Origin: Rhizobiales bacterium 64-17
GTDB lineage: Bacteria; Pseudomonadota; Alphaproteobacteria; Rhizobiales; Xanthobacteraceae
Length of the DNA stretch: 64,000 nt
NCBI GenBank assembly: GCA_001899285.1
Contig: MKWA01000004.1
Location: forward strand, 1 to 64,000
Direction: 5' to 3'
Every line of letters starts with the position of its first letter. Position 1 is the first letter of the stretch. Below are positions 45,795-54,006 of this stretch, in pieces. Both the position numbers and the translations under genes were made by a program. Under the pieces are notes generated by a model. That model saw nothing but the letters and a program-made list of their open reading frames with translations, searched no databases and was not told the origin of the DNA.

Positions 45795-46742
45795 TCAGGG
45801 TGTCCGGCCGGAATCGGCGTGCCGTCTCACGGCCTGCAGGATGACCAGCGCGCCCGTGAAAGCATCGCGGCCCGAGGTTTCACCGACGTCGGATACGGCC
45901 GCCAGCATCCGATCAAGCTCCGCCACCCGGCCGGCGATCGTGGCGTGAATGGCCCCATGCAAGACCGCAGCCCCATAGCCGCGGGCCGCCGCTTCAAGAT
46001 GCGCTCGGCTGATGGTGTTGGTGCGATCGAGATGGGGTTGGCACAGGCGCCAGACGGCATCCCGCACTTGTGGCAACCCGAGAGCGCCGAGCGCGACAAG
46101 ACCGCCGACAAGGAAATCGTCGCCCGAGGGCGTCAGCCCCGGTCCGAGACCGATCAACCCCATGACCTCGGCGCCATCCGCAGCATCCGGTGTGGTATCC
46201 CGTATTCCGCACCCGACAACGCGCGCGAGGGCATCCACGGCCGGCCGTGCTGCTACCATCAGGTGCGACGGCCCGCTTGATAATGACTGTCCATCCGACA
46301 CCAGCACTTCGCCACCGAACGTCAGGCGCCATATCGCGTCTGTTGCCCGCAAGCCGACCGCCAGGCTCGCTAACGACCAGCCGGGCGCCGGATCGGGCCG
46401 CCATGTCGGCGCAATTTCAAAATCCGCCAGCACCGCCCCGTCGAGACGGAGCGCAGTGCCATCAATCTCAACCGGCTGGCCAACACCGACGAGAACGTCC
46501 TGCCAGCGATCGCAGAGGACATGCAGCGGGCCGGAGCCGAGCATGTGCGAACCCGCGCAAATCAGCTGGTCGCCGAACGCCGCATAGAAACATCGCTGGA
46601 ACGCGGCAATGACCACGCCGCTGTTGCCGCTCTCCAGCACCGGACGCGCCAGCAGCCCGACCTCGGTCACAGGCCCCGCCACGCCGGGTGTCGGTGGCAG
46701 GTGATCGTGACGGCATATCTCCAGCATGTCGGACCACATCAC
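45795..46742 (-). CDS. DUF2877 protein, candidate oxamate carbamoyltransferase subunit (AllH-like)
   Basis: A 315-aa DUF2877 protein identified by GLIGLGPGLTPSGDDFLVGGLVAL and, near its end, TISRAHLEAAARGYGAAVLHGAI. E. coli YlbF/AllH belongs to this family and is required with FdrA and YlbE. The gene sits 22 bases after the TetR regulator gene and 166 bases before the mini-protein start at 45628, so a second promoter probably lies in that gap. Confidence 0.85.
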   Translation of the reverse strand: MMWSDMLEICRHDHLPPTPGVAGPVTEVGLLARPVLESGNSGVVIAAFQRCFYAAFGDQLICAGSHMLGSGPLHVLCDRWQDVLVGVGQPVEIDGTALRLDGAVLADFEIAPTWRPDPAPGWSLASLAVGLRATDAIWRLTFGGEVLVSDGQSLSSGPSHLMVAARPAVDALARVVGCGIRDTTPDAADGAEVMGLIGLGPGLTPSGDDFLVGGLVALGALGLPQVRDAVWRLCQPHLDRTNTISRAHLEAAARGYGAAVLHGAIHATIAGRVAELDRMLAAVSDVGETSGRDAFTGALVILQAVRRHADSGRTP

Positions 46743-46764
46743 GCAAAACGCTGCAGCGCGCGAT

Positions 46765-47526
46765 CTACAGGTTATCCCGCGCGAAATCGGGAACGATACT
46801 CCGGCGGGAATCGCCCTTCGGACGGATCGTCTCTTTCTTGATGAGGTGCTGCATTCCGCCCGCCGTCAGCCAGGCAAAAATCATCTCCTGGGCATGGTCG
46901 CGGCGGCCTTTCAGCCATGCGGAATCGCCAAGATCCTTTCCGAACATCGCCGACAGCGTGTAACGGTTGGACACGTGGAAATAACTCAGCGCCGTGATCG
47001 AGATATAGAGGTTGATCGGATCGATATCCTTCCGGAAAACACCGTCCGCGGACCCGCGACGCAAAATGTCCTCGATGCTCGTCACCAGCGGCAGCGTCAA
47101 TTTCGCGATCTTGCGGGATTTCCGCATGTTCTGCGCCCGCTGCAGGTTCTCGGTATTGATGAGCGCAATGTAATCCGGGTGTTCGCCGAAAAACGTGAAG
47201 GTGAAATTCACCAGTTCACGCATGGCGGCGGCCGGATCGAGATTGTCCAGGTTGAGTTTCTGTTCCGCCGAGCGGATTTCGGTGTAGACGTGTTCCAGAA
47301 CCGCGATATAGAGCCCGCTCTTGTCCCCGAAATAGGCATACAGCAGGCGCATGTTGGCCTTGGCGCGCTGCGCGATCGCCTCGACACGCGCGCCACCGAG
47401 ACCGTTCCGGCAAAACTCATAGGTCGCGGCGCGGAGAATGGATTCCTTGGTCAGGGCCGAGTCCCGCCGCCGCGGGCCACGCGGTGCGCGAGAGCTGGTC
47501 TTCGGCGACGTCGTCCGCTCGGTCAT
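46765..47526 (-). CDS. TetR/AcrR-family transcriptional regulator
   Basis: The N-terminal helix-turn-helix is ESILRAATYEFCRNGLGGARVEAIAQRAKANMRLLYAYFGDKSGLYIAVLEHVY, an RutR-like arrangement, followed by an all-helical ligand domain. The product is 253 aa if it starts at the ATG at 47526; 47535 has a slightly better-spaced GGA and is equally possible. The longer ORF to 47670 lacks support. The gene leads the DUF2877-mini-DUF1116-FdrA-ArcC series on the same strand, so it probably controls that operon. Confidence 0.85.
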   Translation of the reverse strand: MTERTTSPKTSSRAPRGPRRRDSALTKESILRAATYEFCRNGLGGARVEAIAQRAKANMRLLYAYFGDKSGLYIAVLEHVYTEIRSAEQKLNLDNLDPAAAMRELVNFTFTFFGEHPDYIALINTENLQRAQNMRKSRKIAKLTLPLVTSIEDILRRGSADGVFRKDIDPINLYISITALSYFHVSNRYTLSAMFGKDLGDSAWLKGRRDHAQEMIFAWLTAGGMQHLIKKETIRPKGDSRRSIVPDFARDNL

Positions 47527-47681
47527 GATCGGCATTTCCGCAATAAAAACAGCATGGCAGCCGGTCCTGCGGCGTTCAGACCGCAATCCGGCAAACCTAT
47601 CACATGCAGACGGATTGACGCCGCGGTTGTCAATATCCCGCCGTGGCGAGCTTTCGGGGCGGCCTGACAACTACTGTGCGC

Positions 47682-47731
47682 TGGCGCGCCGGAAGGGATT
47701 CGAACCCCTGACCCCCAGATTCGAAGTCTGA
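47682..47731 (-). pseudogene. 3' fragment of tRNA-Arg(UCG): integration (att) site
   Basis: On the minus strand the sequence keeps the anticodon arm TCAGA-CTTCGAA-TCTGG, the T arm AGGGG-TTCGAAT-CCCTT, acceptor strand CCGGCGC, discriminator G and encoded CCA. The 5' acceptor strand and D arm are missing; the sequence becomes unrelated upstream. This is the footprint left when an integrase recombines into a tRNA 3' half. The integrase gene lies 150 bases away. The reconstituted tRNA should lie at the other end of the element, outside the window. Confidence 0.72.
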
Positions 47732-47880
47732 TTTGTAGCGCCGACACGATTACGCAGCAGTCGCCAGAAGCCGCAAAACATCAATAAACATAACGCTTTT
47801 TCACGTCAGGAATGTATTCTCGCCGACACTGTTTCGCGCTATTGTGGTAGCTAATTGGTAGCTAAAAATCGGCGTGAGAC

Positions 47881-49104
47881 ATGGCCTCCAAAGGCATCAC
47901 AATCAAAGCAGTCCAAGCTCTCGAGACCGGCGAAACGATATGGGACGCGGGTCACAACGAGGCCGTAAAAGGCTTTGGCGTCCGACGACAGAAGGGTAAT
48001 CCTGTCTACGTCATCAAGTATCGCGTTTTCGGACGGCAGCGATTTGTCACCATCGGTCGCCATGGCGCGCCTTGGACACCTGAAACCGCACGCCGCGAGG
48101 CTAAGCGTCTATTCGGCCTCGTCGCGACTGGCAAAGACCCGCAGATCGAGAAAGCCACGGCGAAGGAGAATGGGACCTTTACGCTCCGCACTATCGGGGA
48201 CCAATACCTGCGGTATGCGGAGAAGAAGCAAAAGCCGCGCAGCTTTGCCGAAACCAAGCGCCACCTGAACAAGAACTGGAGGCCGCTCCACACGACCTCG
48301 ATTTTCGACATTCAACGACGCCATGTCGCGGTGAGGCTCGGGCAGATTGAGAAGGAGCGTGGACAGGTCGCCGCAGCCCGCTCCCGTGCCGCCTTATCTG
48401 CTCTCTTTAATTGGGCGATCCGCGAGGGATTTGATCTGCCGGCAAACCCTGTTACCGGCACCAACAAGCCTTTAGAACCGAAATCGCGCCAACGGGTGCT
48501 GTCGGACAGCGACCTTAAAGAAATCTTCGCCGCTGCCGGCGACGACGACTATGGCAAGATCGTCAAACTGTTGGCTCTTACGGGCCAGCGCCGCGACGAG
48601 GTCGGCGGAATATGCTGGTCAGAGATCGATGAGGACAGGAAGCTTTGGACCATCCCAGCCTCCCGAACCAAAAACCGACGGGAACACATGGTGCCCCTGT
48701 CCGACGAAGCCCTGGCCATAATCACAACCACGCCGCGCCAAACAGATCGGGACTTCCTGTTCGGGAGTGGGCCACGCAAAGCTGACGGCGAACAGCGCGG
48801 GTTTTCTGGCTGGTCAAAGGCCAAAGCCGAACTCGACCAGAAAATCCTCGAAGCCCGCCGTAAAGCTGATCCGGAAGCTAAGGCCTTCCCTTGGATTCTT
48901 CACGATCTACGCCGGACCTGTGCTACCGTTCTCGCCGACCGCTTTCGGACCCAGCCTTATATTGTAGAGGCCATTTTAAACCACATAAGCGGCCACAAAG
49001 CCGGGGTCGCGGGAGTCTATAATCGCGCAAAATATCTCGTCGAAATTCAGAAAGCCTTAGAAGCCTGGGGTCAATTCATCCGGACACTCTTGAAAGACGG
49101 ATGA
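47881..49104 (+). CDS. Tyrosine-type integrase (P4 family)
   Basis: This 407-aa recombinase has an N-terminal DUF4102-like arm-binding domain (GFGVRRQKGNPVYVIKYRVFGRQRFVTIG), a central core-binding domain and a catalytic domain. The visible catalytic residues are Arg in LLALTGQRRDEVGGI, H-x-x-R in LHDLRRTCATVLAD, and Tyr near VYNRAKY. It directly follows the tRNA-Arg fragment, so it is the enzyme that integrates the element there. Confidence 0.93.
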   Translation: MASKGITIKAVQALETGETIWDAGHNEAVKGFGVRRQKGNPVYVIKYRVFGRQRFVTIGRHGAPWTPETARREAKRLFGLVATGKDPQIEKATAKENGTFTLRTIGDQYLRYAEKKQKPRSFAETKRHLNKNWRPLHTTSIFDIQRRHVAVRLGQIEKERGQVAAARSRAALSALFNWAIREGFDLPANPVTGTNKPLEPKSRQRVLSDSDLKEIFAAAGDDDYGKIVKLLALTGQRRDEVGGICWSEIDEDRKLWTIPASRTKNRREHMVPLSDEALAIITTTPRQTDRDFLFGSGPRKADGEQRGFSGWSKAKAELDQKILEARRKADPEAKAFPWILHDLRRTCATVLADRFRTQPYIVEAILNHISGHKAGVAGVYNRAKYLVEIQKALEAWGQFIRTLLKDG

Positions 49105-49179
49105 TCTATCTTCCATCCTCCCAAGGGTAAAGCAATCACTCAGCTGTACGCTCCGATGTCCTAGAATATCGCCGCCAAT

Positions 49180-50229
49180 ATGCCCGACGAGACAATCACA
49201 AATAATCAGCACTGGCTGGCTCTTAGTTCAGCATTCTCCTCACTGCGACGCGATGATCAAGCTGATCCCCTTGGCGCAGAGATGCGGCTCAAAGCAGTCA
49301 TCCGCACAGGCCAAGTTGTGTTGAGATGGGTTGACGGGAAATCCGCAGAGGATCGTCCTATTCATACTCATCTCGTTCGAACGAAATTGCGATTCCAGCA
49401 GACTGGACTCGCCTTTAGCGGACAAGAAGCTGATTGGGACACAGACTTGGCAAGATACAGACCACTCTACTTGCTGAAATCGAGCTTTGAAGAAGTTGCA
49501 CGCGCCCTTCCGAACATACCGTTTAATGATGATGGCACACGCAGCTCGCGAATGACCCTAGTCGAAGCAGTGGAGTGGGTTCGTCAAACTACAAATTGTA
49601 CGGAAGAAGCCGCGATAATATCCCTGAAGAACGAAATCCACTCAGGCAATATCAGCCTTGTTGGGTTTGGCGCAGAACCTCCAATACACCGCTCGCCGAT
49701 TATCAAACAGCACGGCAGGCTAACCTTTCAGAGAACGCGCTCATACCATCCGATTCAGCCATCAACCCTTAAGAAACTCGATATCTCTTTGTACGGCCCT
49801 GGCTTTTTGGTCCCAGCCGGGCGGCGCAGCACTCATGAAAACATCGCGGCCTCATCGTTCTCGCAATCGGCGGATAATGATGATGACGCCCTGGATGTCG
49901 AGGAGCGGACCGACTATCAAACCTTAGCATTTGTGAGCACCAAGGAAGTCGCCCAGATTTGGCCGCATAGCGTCGCAGTCAAGTTGACCAAGCCCATAGA
50001 ACCTATGCGTCGGAGGCGCGCAGGCCGACCGGGCGTCAGAGATGAAATCTTTCGCGCTTTAGATGAAATTTCCAGAAAAATAGAAGTAGCGAACCTCGAC
50101 AATAAAAGGCTCGAGGTTTTGGTTCTCGAACACCTGGGCAAATCATCAAATTCGAGGAATTACAGTAGTCGTACTATCGCGAAGTATATCGGTGAATGGC
50201 GAGAAACCCACAAAGTCGGCACTAAATAA
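49180..50229 (+). CDS. Island protein of unknown function with C-terminal helix-turn-helix-like region
   Basis: A 349-aa soluble protein that I do not recognise. The last 75 residues contain a basic segment (RRRRAGRPGVRDEIFRALDEI) and SSRTIAKYIGEWRETHK, which looks like a DNA-binding helical region. It lies between the integrase and the excisionase-like gene, where regulators or accessory replication factors are often found. Base composition is lower in GC than in the core genes. Confidence 0.65.
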   Translation: MPDETITNNQHWLALSSAFSSLRRDDQADPLGAEMRLKAVIRTGQVVLRWVDGKSAEDRPIHTHLVRTKLRFQQTGLAFSGQEADWDTDLARYRPLYLLKSSFEEVARALPNIPFNDDGTRSSRMTLVEAVEWVRQTTNCTEEAAIISLKNEIHSGNISLVGFGAEPPIHRSPIIKQHGRLTFQRTRSYHPIQPSTLKKLDISLYGPGFLVPAGRRSTHENIAASSFSQSADNDDDALDVEERTDYQTLAFVSTKEVAQIWPHSVAVKLTKPIEPMRRRRAGRPGVRDEIFRALDEISRKIEVANLDNKRLEVLVLEHLGKSSNSRNYSSRTIAKYIGEWRETHKVGTK

Positions 50230-50316
50230 TATTGCGTATTTAGGGAGCATTTCGCGGATTTAGCCAGCTGGCGATAGTAGGCCCTGCAGAATATGTCGTG
50301 TCAAAAGGACACGACG

Positions 50317-50520
50317 ATGAACGAACCGCTGCTTGACCAGACCGAAGTCGCCAAGAAGCTCGGCATTTCGCCCCGAACCTTGGAGCGAATGCGGCTGATG
50401 GGCACCGGCCCGGCGTTCATCAAAATCGGCCGCTTAGTGCGTTATCGCGCCTGCGATCTAGAACGCTTCATCGCAGCTGCCACAGTCACCTCGACCTCAG
50501 AGCGCCCCGGTGCCCGCTGA
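50317..50520 (+). CDS. AlpA/excisionase-like helix-turn-helix protein
   Basis: A 67-aa protein with a MerR-like winged helix: LLDQTEVAKKLGISPRTLERMRLMGTGPAFIKIGRLVRYRACDLERFIA. Such proteins act as excisionases or activators in integrative elements. AAGGA lies ten bases before the ATG at 50317, which is preferred over the ORF start at 50293. The stop overlaps the beginning of the Rep-like gene. Confidence 0.85.
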   Translation: MNEPLLDQTEVAKKLGISPRTLERMRLMGTGPAFIKIGRLVRYRACDLERFIAAATVTSTSERPGAR

Positions 50521-51352
50521 TCATAGCGCCGGTATTCGCACGCTTCTGCACGACGAAATTCTGTTCGGCGACGGCGAGCCAGACCTTGGACCTGTCATGA
50601 CCAGCGCGAAGGTAGCTCTTCGTTCTAGGGCCGTGGTCGATGTGCTGGAGAAAGCCGCCACGAAGGCAAAAAGCAGCGGCGATCACAGACGAGGCCGACA
50701 GCTTGCAAATCTAGCGGACGACCTCCGACACTGCCGGCCCCGGAGCCGTTGTGTCTCTCTCGCCTGTCCGCAATGCCTGCGAGCCCTGCAACGTGCCAAG
50801 ACGGAGGTGTTCACCCAGGCAGCGCAAGCTCGCACAGCAACACGTTCGAAGGCCAGGCCGGTATTCGTCACCATTGCCCCACCTCAATGGGTTTTTGAGC
50901 CCAGCGACCTTAACAAAATCTCCCTCGGCAAGGTCGTTCGTTGGCTCAAGGACACTCTTCGCCGCGAAGGGGTAGACCGCCCTATGCTCGGCAGTCTCGA
51001 CATTGACGTCAACAACGAGGGACGTATTCGAATCCATCTGCATGCGGTGATGTGGACGAAGAACTCGGCGCGTTTGACAGCTCGTCTAAAGAAGGCGCTC
51101 TCCACTTCACCTGACCTGAAATACGCGCGATCGGTTCAGGTCAACGGTACACGTGATCTTGGTTTCATCGCGTACAGCCTCAAGCTCGTGAAATTCCAAG
51201 AACTCCTGCGCCACAACCGCAAGATCTTGCCGGATCTTCTGCTCTTTCTGGACCGTACAAAAGCCAGCGACATCCTCGTCCTTTTCGGCTTCCACGCAAG
51301 TGCGCAGCGATCAGGCTTCATCGTCAGGCCTCTGATGAAAGCGTCTGGCTAG
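50510..51352 (+). CDS. Candidate HUH-endonuclease replication initiator (Rep-like)
   Basis: This 280-aa protein has a four-cysteine zinc knuckle (C75-x5-C81-x4-C86-x2-C89, CVSLACPQC). A strand resembling GSLDIDVNN is followed by IHLHAVMW, where H176-L-H178 matches the HUH metal motif. FIAYSLKL gives Y222-x-x-K225, matching the YxxK nicking motif of single-tyrosine rolling-circle Reps. The order zinc knuckle, HUH, YxxK is as in Rep_1-like proteins, though overall similarity is weak. It overlaps the excisionase gene and precedes a DUF927 ATPase. Confidence 0.6.
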   Translation: MPADHSAGIRTLLHDEILFGDGEPDLGPVMTSAKVALRSRAVVDVLEKAATKAKSSGDHRRGRQLANLADDLRHCRPRSRCVSLACPQCLRALQRAKTEVFTQAAQARTATRSKARPVFVTIAPPQWVFEPSDLNKISLGKVVRWLKDTLRREGVDRPMLGSLDIDVNNEGRIRIHLHAVMWTKNSARLTARLKKALSTSPDLKYARSVQVNGTRDLGFIAYSLKLVKFQELLRHNRKILPDLLLFLDRTKASDILVLFGFHASAQRSGFIVRPLMKASG

Positions 51353-51547
51353 TCAGCCTCGACCATCGTATCGACGAAACGCAAGAATCTCATTCGGAAA
51401 CAACAAAAAGGAGGCATCTGACGCATAATAGACCCGGTATTTCCCAAGTTCGTCAACTCAACTGCTTTCTAGACCCAGAGCTCGTCATCATTCGTCGACG
51501 CTAATTTCGCTGCGTACTGCGTACTGCGCACAACAATAGGACATAAG

Positions 51548-53290
51548 ATGAAAAAAGATTCCCTTGATCCTACGATCCGGAAGATCAGCAACGACAGCGT
51601 TACACGTGAAATCACAGAGAACGAAAAGCCATCAATTCAGATAATCGCGCTTGGTATGCACCTGAAGACCGGGAAACACCTCATCAAAATTTCGTTCGAC
51701 GACATCCATAACGAAAGAAAAATCCATATCTTCAAACGCAAGATGCTCGCCGCTAGCATGAAGGCATCCCTCATTCGTGAATTGGTCGGCCTCGGCTGTC
51801 CTTGGCCATCAGAAGGCCATCGCAGCGACGCGCTGTGGCGCACCCTTGATAAAGCGAGGCCGGATTCGAGATTTTTGGTCCTGACAGCGCCGGGCTGGCA
51901 TAAGGAATACTTCGTCACGAGAAACCGACTCTACGGCCAAAGCGAAGTAAGCGAAGTGCTCATCGACGAAAACTCCCCCGAGCACGTGAGCGGGTTCACC
52001 ACAGCTGGCACTCTGGAGGGCTGGCAGCACGCGGTCAAAAATTACCCCAACCTTTCGTCACCACTATGCGTTGCGATGTCGGCAGCGTTTGCTGCCCCAC
52101 TACTGCGCCCGCTTGGATTCGATTCCTTCGCAATCAACTGGTTCGGAAAAACATCTGGCGGCAAGAGCACTATCATTCGGGCTGCGGCGGCAGTCGGTGG
52201 GTTATTCGAAGAGGATGGCTATAATTTGCCAACCTGGGGCGATACCGATGCGGCATTCGAAGCGCAGGCGATGGGGCATCGCGATTGCCTCTTCCCCATC
52301 GACGAAACCGGGGACGCGGAGCGCAATGATGTACCGCTGCACATTCGCGCGAAGCGTTGGGCATTCACGCTTTCTCGAAACCGGCCAAGAAAAACTGACG
52401 TGAGCTATGCGAGGGCGAAGGGGCACTTCGGCCGCGAATTTCGCGTGATCGGGATGAGCTCAAGCGAAACGGCGATGGGCGACGCCGCTGCCCGTGCCGG
52501 ACGCCGCAGGCTCGGCGGGGAGGAGGTCAGGCTCATCGACATCCCGGCTGAACAACCGGGCTCCATGGGGGTATTCGACGGCGACCTCAGCGACTACCCC
52601 GGGGTCGACGGTGCTCGGCAGCTAGCTGACGCGATCAAGGCCGATGTACGCCACTATCAGGGCGCCGCTTTCGATGCATATCTTCAAGCACTCTTTGCCC
52701 ACGATAACTGGCTCGCCCGCGCAAAGAAAGAGATCCGGCGATTTGAAAGGCGGTTCGGCGGCCCCACCGACACGCGGATCACTGGCCGGATCAAAAGCAA
52801 CTTTGCTGTCCTCTGGACAGGCGCGGCCCTAGCAATCCGATACGGCGTGTTGCCATGGTCGAGAAAGGAGACAGTGGCGGCTATAGGTGCCATTTATGAG
52901 CGCGCCATCAGGGCCCTTCCCGACAATGCCGCCAAGCCCATCCAGCTTGACGGATACGATCCGAAAGCCATGCTTAAAAAGCTTTCAGATGAGCTCGCCC
53001 GCGCAAGGTTGCTGCGGCTGAAAAGGAAGGGGGCGGTATCAGATAAAAAAGCGGTAGCCCGGCAAGCCGCCGATGGATTCTATATTGATGGGCATCTTTT
53101 TGTGAAGAACAATTGGTTCGTCGGTCTCTTCAATAAGGCCGAGCGAACGACCTTGAAGAAGGCTGGCGCGTTCGTCTCTCAGCGCGATGACACGCCCACC
53201 GTGTGCAAGAAGATCTACGGGATCGAGGGACGCCCGCGGTACTACCCCATAAATGAGCAGGTAGTGCAGGTGTCGCGAAGGGGCGAATAA
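51548..53290 (+). CDS. DUF927-domain ATPase/helicase-like protein
   Basis: A 580-aa protein with the DUF927 core: FLVLTAPGWH, CVAMSAAFAAPLLRPLGFDSFAINWFGKTSGGKST (the last part is Walker A), and an acidic Walker-B-like motif LFPIDETGD. DUF927 proteins are superfamily 3-like helicase/primase-associated ATPases found in phages and integrative elements. The C-terminal region (FYIDGHLFVKNNWFVGLFNKAE) may form a wing domain. It is the last backbone gene, and a hairpin follows the stop. Confidence 0.85.
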   Translation: MKKDSLDPTIRKISNDSVTREITENEKPSIQIIALGMHLKTGKHLIKISFDDIHNERKIHIFKRKMLAASMKASLIRELVGLGCPWPSEGHRSDALWRTLDKARPDSRFLVLTAPGWHKEYFVTRNRLYGQSEVSEVLIDENSPEHVSGFTTAGTLEGWQHAVKNYPNLSSPLCVAMSAAFAAPLLRPLGFDSFAINWFGKTSGGKSTIIRAAAAVGGLFEEDGYNLPTWGDTDAAFEAQAMGHRDCLFPIDETGDAERNDVPLHIRAKRWAFTLSRNRPRKTDVSYARAKGHFGREFRVIGMSSSETAMGDAAARAGRRRLGGEEVRLIDIPAEQPGSMGVFDGDLSDYPGVDGARQLADAIKADVRHYQGAAFDAYLQALFAHDNWLARAKKEIRRFERRFGGPTDTRITGRIKSNFAVLWTGAALAIRYGVLPWSRKETVAAIGAIYERAIRALPDNAAKPIQLDGYDPKAMLKKLSDELARARLLRLKRKGAVSDKKAVARQAADGFYIDGHLFVKNNWFVGLFNKAERTTLKKAGAFVSQRDDTPTVCKKIYGIEGRPRYYPINEQVVQVSRRGE

Positions 53291-53322
53291 TTTCGGCTAC
53301 CCCTTGAGCAACCATAAGACAA

Positions 53323-53349
53323 ACGGGGCCGCACAATCTGCGGCCCCGT
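53323..53349. terminator. Hairpin after the DUF927 gene
   Basis: Eleven-base perfect arms (acggggccgca/tgcggccccgt) with a 5-nt loop lie 33 bases after the stop. There is no T run, so termination efficiency is uncertain. Confidence 0.65.
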
Positions 53350-53576
53350 AAACTCATGGGCTTTGTAGCAAAATAAACTGACTATGCGGCTCGGAAAGGA
53401 TCGAACCCCGCCCCCTCCGCGACTATTTGGGCACGAATCGCAACCTCGAAACCATAAAAATTGACCACTCCATAGGAACGCCCGACGATCCATGAGGATT
53501 TCGCCCGGTTCCGGCCTGAGAATTTCGAGGGATATGGGCAGTTTGCAAAAGCTGCCCCATTTCCTAATATGCGCTG

Positions 53577-53951
53577 ATGGTATCCTCGGTGTTTGCAAAC
53601 CTGAGAAAGGTCGTCGTCGCGCTCTGCATTGCGGCGGTTGCGTCTTTCTGCGTGCAAACCGTCGATGTTATCGTCGATAGCGTTGAGCACTCCCTGGGCA
53701 TAGACCATGCGGCCAACGCCGCAGCAGGCAGCGTCATCGCTTGTGAAACCTCCATCAACAACAACTGCGCCCCCGGCGAAACTCATCCCATCTCCCATGC
53801 ACATTTGGGGGACACCGCGACACCCTTCGTCGTCGTTGCTGCGGTGTCGGTCAATTTCATCCGTGCGGAAACCGAAAGCGTTCCGCTGTCTAACGCGGCT
53901 GCTATCGCCAGCCTGTCTAGCTGCGCGCCCGAACGTCCTCCAAAGGCGTAA
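53577..53951 (+). CDS. Small exported protein upstream of czcCBA (CzcI-like position)
   Basis: A 124-aa product with a hydrophobic N-terminal segment (VVALCIAAVASFCVQTV) and a short stretch with cysteines and histidines (IACETSINNNCAPGETHPISHAHLGD). No family is recognised with confidence. Its position 55 bases before the TolC-type gene and its size resemble CzcI-type periplasmic regulators of metal efflux operons, but the similarity is only architectural. Confidence 0.6.
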   Translation: MVSSVFANLRKVVVALCIAAVASFCVQTVDVIVDSVEHSLGIDHAANAAAGSVIACETSINNNCAPGETHPISHAHLGDTATPFVVVAAVSVNFIRAETESVPLSNAAAIASLSSCAPERPPKA

Positions 53952-54006
53952 TTAGCAAGCCGACTGAACGGGCTGCTGCATCTGCAGCCACGTCCACTTT
54001 TCAATT

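Noticed and set aside
47682-47760. Intact tRNA gene
   Set aside because: The D arm and 5' acceptor strand cannot be found; only a 3' fragment is supported.
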